Part shown: piece after piece, positions 1 through 6,357 of the stretch
How the letters are laid out: each line of letters begins with the position of its first letter
How positions within the stretch are numbered: position 1 is the stretch's first letter
DNA from: Candidatus Gastranaerophilales bacterium
Lineage (GTDB): Bacteria > Cyanobacteriota > Vampirovibrionia > Gastranaerophilales > Gastranaerophilaceae
Assembly (NCBI GenBank): GCA_944323585.1
Contig: CALUTA010000040.1
Span: 1-10,735, forward strand
Reading direction: 5' to 3'
Length of the DNA stretch: 10,735 nt
Position numbers and translations under genes: made by a program
The notes under the pieces: generated by a model
Told to the model about the DNA's origin: nothing
The model's input: only the letters and a program-made list of their open reading frames with translations
Databases searched by the model: none

Positions 1-77
1 GCTGTAATTCGCTCTCTGTAAGGAAAATCGGTTTAATATCGTCAAACGCCCCAAATAATAATAAAAGAAATAATATA

Positions 78-878
78 TTGCTCGGTAATAAAGAGGGCTT
101 TTGGAAAATAAAAGGATTTACTTTAGCGGAAGTATTGATTACGTTGGGCATTCTCGGGGTTGTTATTGTTATGATTTTGCCCGGTGTTATGTTAAATTAT
201 GAAAAGAAGCTCAATGCTGTAATATTAAAAAGAGCCTATTCGGATTTGTTGAATTATATTGCGATGTTTGCGTACGAGAAAGACTGTCCAACTTCCCTTT
301 CGGACTGTACGCCTAATGATGGTCAGTTTGTTTGGGAATTTTCGGAATATTTGTATAAAAAACAAAACTTTCAGGAATTTTCAGGTTATTGTAATAGAAA
401 GCCAAATTGTACTGAGTTCATCGGACATAGAAAAAATAGTTCATCAAATGCTACTACTGTAGGTTTTTTCTATACTGTAACCACTCCAAATAAATCAGGT
501 TATTATTTAAAATCCCCCACCGGATTGTATGCTTATCATATTAGTTATTATATGTATGATAATTATTACAACATCAAAGGAGATACCTTTAGAGCAAGAA
601 TTCTTATTATGACAGATATGAATAATAATGGAGTATTCCCGAAAGGGTTTTCTGTAGCTGCGAACCCCAGGGCAAATATTCCTCAATACGGGAAAAATTT
701 GTTTGAAGCTTATGTCCTGAATTCTAAAAAGCTAATACCAAACGGATATTCATTATGCCAGAATAATTATTATTGCGGAACTTTAGGTAAGTATAAATTT
801 TGCGGTGAGAATGGAGATTACAGTGCCTGTCTTCAAAGGGTTATGAATGACGGCTGGGAAATTAAGTATAACTATTAA
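78..878 (+). CDS. Type IV pilin-like / pseudopilin protein with prepilin N-terminal motif
   Basis: Predicted inner-membrane-anchored pilin-like protein, 266 residues if it starts at the TTG at 78. Seen: a prepilin cleavage signature around residues 12-18 (KGFTLAE), with Gly13 before Phe14 at +1 and Glu18 at +5, followed by a hydrophobic helix to about residue 36. Prepilin peptidase would cut after Gly13. The rest reads as a secreted globular domain rich in Tyr and Asn, with eight cysteines (70, 77, 105, 111, 227, 233, 242, 251) that may form disulfides, and an Asp/Asn-rich DMNNNG segment near residue 180, like the loop common in bacterial pseudopilins. The start is uncertain: the frame stays open back to base 3 with no ATG or GTG, and no good ribosome binding site precedes the TTG, so the true start may lie left of the window. 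The specific role (pilus, secretion or uptake) cannot be told. Family call is firm, exact start is not. Confidence 0.8.
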   Translation: MLGNKEGFWKIKGFTLAEVLITLGILGVVIVMILPGVMLNYEKKLNAVILKRAYSDLLNYIAMFAYEKDCPTSLSDCTPNDGQFVWEFSEYLYKKQNFQEFSGYCNRKPNCTEFIGHRKNSSSNATTVGFFYTVTTPNKSGYYLKSPTGLYAYHISYYMYDNYYNIKGDTFRARILIMTDMNNNGVFPKGFSVAANPRANIPQYGKNLFEAYVLNSKKLIPNGYSLCQNNYYCGTLGKYKFCGENGDYSACLQRVMNDGWEIKYNY

Positions 879-925
879 CCTTGTCAACGGGGTGTCTTTA
901 ATGTTTCTGGATTAATTGTTTTAAT

Positions 926-958
926 AAAAAAAGATGTCGTTTTAACGACATCTTTTTT
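926..958. terminator. Bidirectional intrinsic terminator between the pilin gene and the 67-aa gene
   Basis: Perfect dyad AAGATGTCGTT / AACGACATCTT (931-941 and 944-954), extended by a run of A on the left and T on the right to a stem of about 15 pairs. Because of the flanking A and T runs it would work as a rho-independent terminator for the + strand pilin gene and for the - strand genes converging on it. Confidence 0.85.
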
Positions 959-982
959 ACAGGAAAAAGTTTTGGGCTTGTA

Positions 983-1186
983 TTAGTTGTTGCTCAATAC
1001 AAGCTTGAATGTTGCAAGATTTTTGATTGACAGCATTGTGTGTTTGTTGTGCTGTTCATCTGCAATATTGAAAATTCTGATAATTCTTTGAATTTCTTCT
1101 AAATCTTTTCTTGATTCGATTTTGTAAACATTTTTTATCGGATCTGAAACTACTGACATCAATGTGTTTAATTCTTGTTCTTTCAT
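983..1186 (-). CDS. Small hypothetical protein, 67 residues
   Basis: I do not recognise this protein. It is 67 residues, polar and predicted mostly helical, with no cysteines, no membrane segment and no signal peptide. What supports it as a real gene is the start: a strong ribosome binding site (GGAAAGAGG) lies 8 bases before the ATG at 1186, and the stop is followed within about 25 bases by a bidirectional terminator. It lies 85 bases downstream of mazG on the same strand and could be carried on the mazG transcript; no convincing promoter of its own is visible in the AT-rich gap. No function can be assigned from the sequence or the neighbour. Confidence 0.7.
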   Translation of the reverse strand: MKEQELNTLMSVVSDPIKNVYKIESRKDLEEIQRIIRIFNIADEQHNKHTMLSIKNLATFKLVLSNN

Positions 1187-1271
1187 AATTATAACCTCTT
1201 TCCTGTATATTTATATAAAAAATTTTTGGGGAGAATAATTGCTTTTTTGGTGTGAATTGAGTTTACAATAA

Positions 1272-2051
1272 TTAACAATTGGTGTTTTGTGTTGACAGTG
1301 CCTGTTTTGCGGCCTTCCAGAGAGCGTCGAATTCCTCAAAAGAATAGTCTTCAAGCGGTTTTTGAGCAAGTTCTTCCATCTTTCTGAAACGCATCATAAA
1401 TTTTTGATTTGCTTTGATAAGAGCCTGTTCAGCGTCTATTTTGTTCCATCTGGCAAGGTTTACGACAGCAAAAAGGATGTCGCCCATCTCTTCTTCCATG
1501 TGCGCTTTGTCGTTTGTTGCTGACGCTTCTTTAAACTCCTTAAATTCGCTTTTAATGCAGTCATAAAGCGAATTTTCATCCGGCCATTCAAACCCGCATT
1601 TGACGGCTTTTTTGCTGATTTTTTGTGCGCTCATCAGAGCCGACTGGGATTTTGAAACACCATCCATTGCGGATTTTCTGTGGCTTTTTTCTTCTTTTTT
1701 AATTTTGTCCCAGCTGAGAAGTGCTTCTTCCGGAGAATTAACTTTTACATCCCCGAAAACATGCGGATGTCTGTGGATTATTTTGTCATGAAGTCCTTTC
1801 GCGACATCTTCAATGTCGAAAGCGCCTTCTTCTTTAGCTATTTGGGAATGCAGAATTACCTGTAAAAGTACATCTCCGAGTTCTTCTTTCAGATGCTTCA
1901 TATCGCCGTCATTTATGGCATCAACAGCCTCATAAGCTTCTTCAAGCATATTGGGTCTTAAAGTTGCATGTGTCTGCTCTCTGTCCCACGGGCAGCCGTT
2001 CTCCGAGCGGAGTACTCCTATCAGGTCAACTAGTTTTTCTAAATATCCCAT
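1272..2051 (-). CDS. mazG: MazG, nucleoside triphosphate pyrophosphohydrolase
   Basis: MazG hydrolyses (d)NTPs to the monophosphate and pyrophosphate in the cytoplasm, cleaning the nucleotide pool and, in E. coli, affecting the ppGpp response. The 259-residue length matches the two-domain bacterial MazG. Seen: the start of the family fold ENGCPWDREQTH (17-28), the Mg-binding EExxE helix (EEAYE, 37-41) and the partner ExxD (E57-D60 in EELGD), then a second, related half with the acidic KSEFKEFKEA segment and EEEMGDILFAVVN motif. All expected acidic metal ligands are present, so it should be active. The ATG at 2051 fits the family N-terminus. No Shine-Dalgarno sequence precedes it; instead an extended -10 box lies so close that transcription should begin on the ATG itself. 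The 67-residue gene follows on the same strand. Confidence 0.95.
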   Translation of the reverse strand: MGYLEKLVDLIGVLRSENGCPWDREQTHATLRPNMLEEAYEAVDAINDGDMKHLKEELGDVLLQVILHSQIAKEEGAFDIEDVAKGLHDKIIHRHPHVFGDVKVNSPEEALLSWDKIKKEEKSHRKSAMDGVSKSQSALMSAQKISKKAVKCGFEWPDENSLYDCIKSEFKEFKEASATNDKAHMEEEMGDILFAVVNLARWNKIDAEQALIKANQKFMMRFRKMEELAQKPLEDYSFEEFDALWKAAKQALSTQNTNC

Positions 2052-2057
2052 ATCTGT

Positions 2058-2084
2058 ATAATATCACAAAAAATAGTTAATCAA
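2058..2084 (-). promoter_or_regulatory. Promoter of mazG, predicted to give a leaderless mRNA
   Basis: On the - strand, TGATATTAT (2066-2058) is an extended -10 element (TGN then TATTAT). TTGATT at 2084-2079 is a possible -35 box with a short 15-base spacer. Counting from the -10 box, +1 falls on 2051, the A of the mazG ATG. No purine-rich ribosome site is present. Position is read directly; promoter activity is inferred. Confidence 0.5.
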
Positions 2085-2205
2085 CTCTCGTGAAAAATTC
2101 TGTAGAAAAATTGCCTGTAATTGTATTGAAATGCAAAAGAATAATTTTTTTGCTATTTTGTCCAACTTTTGTATATGTTTTCTTTCTCAATAATACACCA
2201 AAAGG

Positions 2206-2236
2206 TTGATAACATTCTAAAATGCTATGGTATCCT
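2206..2236 (+). promoter_or_regulatory. Candidate promoter of the 171-aa / 123-aa gene pair
   Basis: TTGATA at 2206-2211 and an extended -10 TGGTATCCT at 2228-2236, with a long 19-base spacer. Predicted +1 near 2243 leaves about 35 bases of leader, which carries the AAAGGA ribosome site. The same TGNTATCCT form recurs before the gene at 6358, which supports it as a real element here. The spacer length is a weakness. Confidence 0.4.
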
Positions 2237-2277
2237 AATAGTGTAGAAAAGTTTACGAAAAGAAAGGATTACTACAA

Positions 2278-2793
2278 ATGGCAGATTTATTATCTATCTC
2301 AAGTATCCGTGAACGAATTTTTAATCCTACCAAGCACGAAAAAACAGTTGCAAGGTCATCAAATCCGTTTGCGCAGACATCATTCAAAGGAAATGTTCTG
2401 ACAGCTGATGTTTTTGTAAGTGAAAACAAAACTAACAATGAAGTTCAGAACAACGGAATCAGTTTTACAGGTAAATTAAAAGCAAGTGCACTTGTTGGTT
2501 CAATTGCAGGTATAGGCGACAAAATTAAAGCCGGTATTGAATCAGTAGCAGCTTTTGCAAACAGAATTAAAGACAATGTTGTGAACTGCTGGAATAAATT
2601 GAATAATACTGAAATTACTTTTGAACCTGCAAAACAGGCTATTTCAAGAGCCGGCGAAAAAATGAGTGATGCAATACATTCAATGTTTGAACCCGGAATA
2701 TCCAAAAATCAAATTGCCAAAATGGAAGACTTGTCAGTTCCAAGACAGCTTTTGATGGATAACGTTCAAGCATGGGAAGCAAGCTTGGGCTAG
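2278..2793 (+). CDS. Hypothetical protein with repeated SF(K/T)G motif, 171 residues
   Basis: I do not recognise a characterised family. It starts at an ATG 10 bases after a good AAAGGA ribosome site. The N-terminal 65 residues look disordered and polar and carry two related motifs, TSFKGNVL (34-41) and ISFTGKLK (61-68). The rest is helical: an Ala/Ile/Gly-rich stretch at about 69-100 (ALVGSIAGIGDKIKAGIESVAAF) that could be a weak amphipathic or membrane-associating helix, then Lys/Glu-rich helices to the C-terminus. No signal peptide and no catalytic motif can be seen; there is a single cysteine at 104. The next gene begins 18 bases after its stop with its own strong ribosome site, so the two are almost certainly cotranscribed. 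Function unknown; an envelope-associated or structural role would be a guess. Confidence 0.75.
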   Translation: MADLLSISSIRERIFNPTKHEKTVARSSNPFAQTSFKGNVLTADVFVSENKTNNEVQNNGISFTGKLKASALVGSIAGIGDKIKAGIESVAAFANRIKDNVVNCWNKLNNTEITFEPAKQAISRAGEKMSDAIHSMFEPGISKNQIAKMEDLSVPRQLLMDNVQAWEASLG

Positions 2794-2811
2794 ACAAGGG
2801 AGGATTGATTA

Positions 2812-3183
2812 ATGGTTGATAAGAAAATTGTAAAAAACGTAAAAAATATTATTGATGGGTTGGCGATGCATCAGAATCCCGAGTCTGTAAATGTGTTGGA
2901 AGATATCGGAACAAACTCTAAAGTCGACGAAATTAGAGAAATGACTGCTAAAGCGCTTGTGCAGAAAAATATTCCGGAATCTTTAAAAGTTGTTATTACT
3001 AACAAAGGAAAAGGTATTAACGACATGTCAACAGGTGTTGCAATGTGCACTATTAACGAATTGCTTTCACTTGAAGACAAGACTGAAGCAATCAGAATTT
3101 TAGAAGATACAGTTGAAAACAATTCTGATGAAGAAGTCAGAGACAATGCCCGTTCTATCAAAGCATTAATGGCACTTTCTTAG
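2812..3183 (+). CDS. Hypothetical HEAT-repeat-like helical protein, 123 residues
   Basis: Not recognised as a named family. A very strong ribosome site (GGGAGGA) precedes the ATG by 8 bases. The protein appears all-helical. It carries an internal duplication: residues 14-50 (around SVNVLEDIG, then NSKVDEIRE and KALV) resemble residues 81-120 (around AIRILEDTV, then NSDEEVRDN and KALM). Shared positions include an initial Ile, L-E-D, N-S, E-(I/V)-R-(E/D) and K-A-L. The pattern of paired amphipathic helices ending in a V-R-x-x-A segment is that of HEAT-type repeats, which usually serve as protein-binding scaffolds. It is the second gene of the pair that starts at 2278, and a terminator follows it. 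A partner or chaperone role for the upstream protein is plausible but only inferred. Confidence 0.75.
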   Translation: MVDKKIVKNVKNIIDGLAMHQNPESVNVLEDIGTNSKVDEIREMTAKALVQKNIPESLKVVITNKGKGINDMSTGVAMCTINELLSLEDKTEAIRILEDTVENNSDEEVRDNARSIKALMALS

Positions 3184-3228
3184 AACATTTGGGAAAATAT
3201 AAATTTGCCGATTTTATATATAGATAAT

Positions 3229-3255
3229 AAAGAGCCTTATTGAAAGGCTCTTTTT
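3229..3255. terminator. Terminator between the HEAT-like gene and the aminotransferase gene
   Basis: Perfect 10-pair stem AAAGAGCCTT / AAGGCTCTTT (3229-3238 and 3244-3253) with a 5-base loop and a T run on the + strand. The A-rich left flank gives a weaker T-rich tail on the - strand, so it can also stop the convergent aminotransferase transcript. Confidence 0.85.
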
Positions 3256-3266
3256 ATATTTCAATA

Positions 3267-4526
3267 TTAATTAAAGAAAAATCCGTCGGCTTTCATTCTG
3301 TCAATTACTTCCTGAAGTTTTTCGTCGCTGCAGACGAATGAAATTCTGAAGAACCCTTCTCCGTATTTGCCGAAAGCATTTCCCGGAACCACAACTACTC
3401 CGGATTTTTCAAGGAGGTCTTCGCAGAACGTGAAGGAATCAGTGTATCTTGGAGGAATCGGTAGCCAGAGATAGAAGGTTGTATGCGGAACCTTTGTTTC
3501 ATCAATCGGCCAGCCGAGTTCCTTTAAGCCTTTAACCATAATTTCCTGTTTATGTTTAAAGCCTTTGTTCATTTTTTCAATATATTCGTCGCCTTCTTTT
3601 GAATTAAGAATTGCCGCCGCCGCTTTTTGCAGGGGCTTGTAAATCCCGTTGTCAATTGAAGATTTAACTTTCCCGAATCTTTGAACGATTGCCGAATTTC
3701 CGCAAATCCAGCCGAGTCTCCAGCCTGTCATTGCGTAAGGTTTGGAGAATGAGAAAAATTCAACGGCAATATCTCTGGCTCCGTCAAGTTCAAAGATGCT
3801 GAAAGGTTTTTCATCCTCAGAGCCATAATAAAGGTCAGAATATGCCGCATCAGAGATTAAAAGAATCTGGTGTTTTTTGCAAAATTCAATTACGGATTGA
3901 AGATATTCTCTTGTTGCGGTAACGCCGAGAGGGTTGTTCGGATAGTTTACGATAAGTGCTTTTACCTTATTTTGAGCAAACCCGTCTTTTTCAAGCTGTT
4001 CAAAAACTTCATCCATATCAGGCATATAATTGTTTTCAGCCTTCAAAGGAACCGGATAAGCATAGCCGCCTGAGCATTTGATAAACTGTGAATATGAAGC
4101 ATACCCGGGATCCGGAACCATAATGATATCTTTTTCTTTCTCCTCGTGTTTCGGATTAATCAAAGCTCGCATCATATTTGCGATACCCTCTTTAGAGCCG
4201 ATAAGAGAAAAGATTTCGGTATTCGGATCCATATCTACACCAAATCTTGTTTTCATCCTCTGCGCAACCGCTTTTCTAAAGTAATCTTCGCCTTTAGGAA
4301 CAGAATATGTATGAATGCCGTCTTCATCAAGGCATTCCTTAAGTTTATTTATGACATACTCCGGAGGAGAGGCCGTCGGAGCTCCCATTGCTAATGAAAT
4401 AGGTGCTCTGTTTTTAGCCGTAAGTTCAGGTGTAAGTTTTGTTTGCTTTTCTTTAATTCTAAACATTATGTAAGTGTCTAATGTCATTACATGTTCATTA
4501 AACAATTTTTCTTCCAGCGTTGTCAT
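3267..4526 (-). CDS. PLP-dependent class I/II aminotransferase, probably LL-diaminopimelate aminotransferase type
   Basis: Cytoplasmic fold-type I PLP enzyme of the aspartate aminotransferase superfamily (COG0436). Numbering from the upstream in-frame Met at 4532: NYPNNP at 196-201, SDAAY with the PLP-ring Asp228, SFSK with the Schiff-base Lys264 followed by the conserved MTGWRLGW, and the substrate-carboxylate Arg396 (FFRIS). All key residues are present. The GSKEGIANM (112-120) and DPGYASY segments resemble enzymes annotated as LL-diaminopimelate aminotransferases, which make LL-DAP from tetrahydrodipicolinate for lysine and peptidoglycan. An alanine or aspartate aminotransferase role is not excluded. 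Start choice: GAGGA lies only 1 base before the ATG at 4532 but 7 bases before the ATG at 4526, so 4526 is preferred (419 residues). A promoter of its own lies upstream. The gene is downstream of mlaF on the same strand, with no clear terminator between them. Confidence 0.85.
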   Translation of the reverse strand: MTTLEEKLFNEHVMTLDTYIMFRIKEKQTKLTPELTAKNRAPISLAMGAPTASPPEYVINKLKECLDEDGIHTYSVPKGEDYFRKAVAQRMKTRFGVDMDPNTEIFSLIGSKEGIANMMRALINPKHEEKEKDIIMVPDPGYASYSQFIKCSGGYAYPVPLKAENNYMPDMDEVFEQLEKDGFAQNKVKALIVNYPNNPLGVTATREYLQSVIEFCKKHQILLISDAAYSDLYYGSEDEKPFSIFELDGARDIAVEFFSFSKPYAMTGWRLGWICGNSAIVQRFGKVKSSIDNGIYKPLQKAAAAILNSKEGDEYIEKMNKGFKHKQEIMVKGLKELGWPIDETKVPHTTFYLWLPIPPRYTDSFTFCEDLLEKSGVVVVPGNAFGKYGEGFFRISFVCSDEKLQEVIDRMKADGFFFN

Positions 4527-4558
4527 AAACATATCCTCATTTTGCTAATACGTTCGCC

Positions 4559-4587
4559 AGTATAGCATGAATCTTTAAAACTTGCAA
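4559..4587 (-). promoter_or_regulatory. Promoter of the aminotransferase gene
   Basis: On the - strand TTGCAA (4587-4582) and an extended -10 TGCTATACT (4567-4559) are separated by a 17-base spacer. Predicted +1 is near 4552, leaving a leader of about 26 bases that contains the GAGGA ribosome site used for the ATG at 4526. Confidence 0.65.
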
Positions 4588-4670
4588 ATTGAAAATTATT
4601 CCGTTATCAGTTTGTAAATAAGCTGAAAGCGAATAGAAATGGAATTTTGAATAATCATCTCAACATTGCA

Positions 4671-4733
4671 GCCTGAGGATGACAGATAAGAAGTGTGAAA
4701 TTGGGCTTTTTAGACGGAAATATCTTCTCAGGC
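4671..4733 (-). repeat. Interrupted inverted repeat spanning the mlaF stop codon
   Basis: GCCTGAG (4671-4677) pairs with CTCAGGC (4727-4733), and inside it AGATA (4684-4688) pairs with TATCT (4721-4725). The outer right arm includes the TGA stop of mlaF. There is no T run, so this is not a normal intrinsic terminator; it may be a 3' mRNA structure or part of a dispersed repeat. Confidence 0.35.
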
Positions 4734-5447
4734 AAGCATTTTCATCGGCCCTTCGAGTGATGCTGTTACAAACTGTTTTGTGTACGGGGTTTCCTGTCTT
4801 AGCATTTCATCCGGAGTGCCTTCAAAAACAATCTTACCGTCATAAAGCATAATTACTCTGTCAGCTGTTCTTGTAATTGTTGACATCTGGTGGGTTACAA
4901 CGATTGATGCAGCTTTTGTTTCTTCTTTCAAGCGCACTATATAATCTTCTATTAAGGTTGATGAAATAGGATCAAGTCCTGAAGTCGGTTCATCATATAA
5001 AATGGAATTAGGTTCTGTGACTATTGCACGGGCAAAGCTTACACGCTTCTGCATTCCGCCCGAAAGTTCTGCCGGAAACTTGTTCTCTATCCCCTTAAGC
5101 CCTACAAGTTCAAGCTTTTGGGCTACTATGTCTTTAAGCTCTTCTTCTTTGTATTTTTTTCTTAAATCTTTTCTCTCTCTTAATGCAAACGAAATATTAT
5201 CTGCAACATTCAGCGAGTCAAAGAGTGCCGAATATTGAAAAACCATTGCAGTGTCGCCTTCGGATGTAATTATTTCACCGCTGTCGGGGGTAAGAAGTCC
5301 GCAGATAAGTTTCAAAATCGTACTCTTACCTGACCCGCTAAAACCAACAACAGCAAGGGTTTCACTGTTGTTTACCTTGAACGATATGTCATCTATAACT
5401 CTTTTTTCATCAAATACTTTTACAAGATTTTTAACTTCAATACTCAT
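4728..5447 (-). CDS. mlaF: MlaF-type ATPase of a lipid (phospholipid) ABC transporter
   Basis: Cytoplasmic ATPase that powers lipid movement between the inner and outer membrane with an MlaE-type permease. At 239 residues it is a single ABC domain. Seen in order: Walker A GFSGSGKST (35-43), Q-loop Gln71, signature LSGGMQKR (128-135), Walker B ILYDEPT with catalytic Glu153, D-loop SGLD, and H-loop His186. All catalytic residues are intact. The C-terminal tail around residues 230-238 (SLEGPMKML) resembles the short tail seen in MlaF-like ATPases. AAGGA precedes the ATG by 9 bases. The gene starts 17 bases after the mlaE stop, so the two are cotranscribed. No MCE-domain gene (MlaD) lies in the window. 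The substrate is inferred from the family, not seen. Confidence 0.9.
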   Translation of the reverse strand: MSIEVKNLVKVFDEKRVIDDISFKVNNSETLAVVGFSGSGKSTILKLICGLLTPDSGEIITSEGDTAMVFQYSALFDSLNVADNISFALRERKDLRKKYKEEELKDIVAQKLELVGLKGIENKFPAELSGGMQKRVSFARAIVTEPNSILYDEPTSGLDPISSTLIEDYIVRLKEETKAASIVVTHQMSTITRTADRVIMLYDGKIVFEGTPDEMLRQETPYTKQFVTASLEGPMKMLA

Positions 5448-5464
5448 TTAGTTAATCCTTATTA

Positions 5465-6274
5465 TTAAAAGAAAAATATAATTGCAAAAATCATGTCCCA
5501 GATTACGATTGCAACAAACGACCAGACAACGGCTTTTGTCGTTGCAAGCCCGACACCTTTAGCGCCGCCTGATGCATAATACCCGCATGTACAGCTTATA
5601 AGTGCTATGGTTCCGCCGAAGGTCAGTCCTTTCAGAAGGCTTACCCCGAGGTCTTTCATGTAAATTCCGAGCCAGGCGGATTCAAAATATGCTCTGAAAC
5701 TTAAGTCTGTTGTAAGCGTAGAGGCAACAGCTCCTGCAAGTACTCCGACGACTGAGGCTATGATTACTATAACCGGCATCATCAGAATTCCTGATAAAAC
5801 CCTCGGTACAAAAAGATATTCAACAGGATTGACTTTCAGCACCTTGATTGCGTCGATTTGTTCCGTAACCCGCATTGTGGCAATTTCAGAGGCAAGCGAG
5901 GATCCTATCATTGAAATTATTGCAAACCCCGACATTATTGAGCCGACTTCTCTTACAATCAACATCGTCATCAAAAGCCCTATAAAATGCCCTCCTCCCT
6001 GTTTTACCATTTCGTTTGCAACCTGAGAAGCTACAATTATTGAGGTCATTCCGACGATTGAAAGTGTTATCGGCAGTGAACTTATGCCAAATCTGTCGCA
6101 CTGCTCTATTAGTTCTTTTTTATCTATATGCGCTGTAAAAAGTGCTTTTAGCAGCTGCAATCCTTTAATTGTTATCTGTCCGAGGGTGTTTAAAAAATCT
6201 TCTAAAAGTGCAAAAACCCCGCTGAATATTTTATATGTAGCAGATTGTTTGTAGTATTTTTGGAGCGCTCTCAT
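5465..6274 (-). CDS. mlaE: MlaE-type permease of a lipid ABC transporter
   Basis: Inner-membrane permease of the MlaE/YrbE (DUF140) family, paired with the ATPase encoded just downstream. With the start at 6274 it has 269 residues, near the usual 255-270. Seen: an N-terminal amphipathic region, hydrophobic segments at about 66-88, 95-115, 160-185, 216-232 and 246-269, and the family hallmark REVGSIMSGFAIISMIG followed by SEIATMRVTEQIDAI (about 108-143), which forms the cytoplasmic face that contacts the ATPase. Start choice: the frame also has an ATG at 6328 (287 residues), but it lacks a ribosome site, and a strong promoter lies between the two ATGs with its +1 on the 6274 ATG. The 18 extra residues are AT-driven (Asn, Leu, Ile, Lys) and fall outside the family's conserved region. 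The gene is divergent from a PadR-like regulator. Confidence 0.88.
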   Translation of the reverse strand: MRALQKYYKQSATYKIFSGVFALLEDFLNTLGQITIKGLQLLKALFTAHIDKKELIEQCDRFGISSLPITLSIVGMTSIIVASQVANEMVKQGGGHFIGLLMTMLIVREVGSIMSGFAIISMIGSSLASEIATMRVTEQIDAIKVLKVNPVEYLFVPRVLSGILMMPVIVIIASVVGVLAGAVASTLTTDLSFRAYFESAWLGIYMKDLGVSLLKGLTFGGTIALISCTCGYYASGGAKGVGLATTKAVVWSFVAIVIWDMIFAIIFFF

Positions 6275-6280
6275 TGCCTT

Positions 6281-6310
6281 ATTATAATTTAAAATATTAT
6301 TTAAAGTCAA
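6281..6310 (-). promoter_or_regulatory. Promoter of mlaEF, predicted to give a leaderless mRNA
   Basis: On the - strand TTGACT (6310-6305), an 18-base spacer and a perfect TATAAT (6286-6281) form the best promoter in the window. The predicted +1 is 6274, exactly the A of an in-frame mlaE ATG. The spacer holds two copies of TTTAAA (6288-6293 and 6300-6305), an AT-rich dyad that could be an operator for the divergent PadR-like protein; that last point is speculative. Confidence 0.6.
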
Positions 6311-6342
6311 TTTTATTAAAAATTCCATTTTATACCGTTTTG

Positions 6343-6351
6343 TGCTATCCT
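6343..6351 (+). promoter_or_regulatory. Extended -10 promoter of the PadR-like gene, predicted leaderless
   Basis: TGCTATCCT (6343-6351) is an extended -10 element, with no clear -35 box. The predicted +1 is 6358, the A of the ATG, and no ribosome site precedes the start. It lies back to back with the mlaE promoter, the two -10 boxes being about 60 bases apart. Confidence 0.5.
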
Positions 6352-6357
6352 TAAACT

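Noticed and set aside
2133..2153. GCAAAA / TTTTGC hairpin between mazG and the 171-residue gene
   Set aside because: The stem is almost all A-T, no gene ends next to it on either strand, and such pairings are expected in AT-rich intergenic DNA.
2445..2705. 86-codon - strand open frame over the 171-residue gene
   Set aside because: The + strand frame has a good ribosome site, promoter and operon partner; the reverse frame has none of these.
6275..6328. ATG at 6328 as the mlaE start
   Set aside because: No ribosome site, unconserved AT-driven residues, and a strong promoter located downstream of it.
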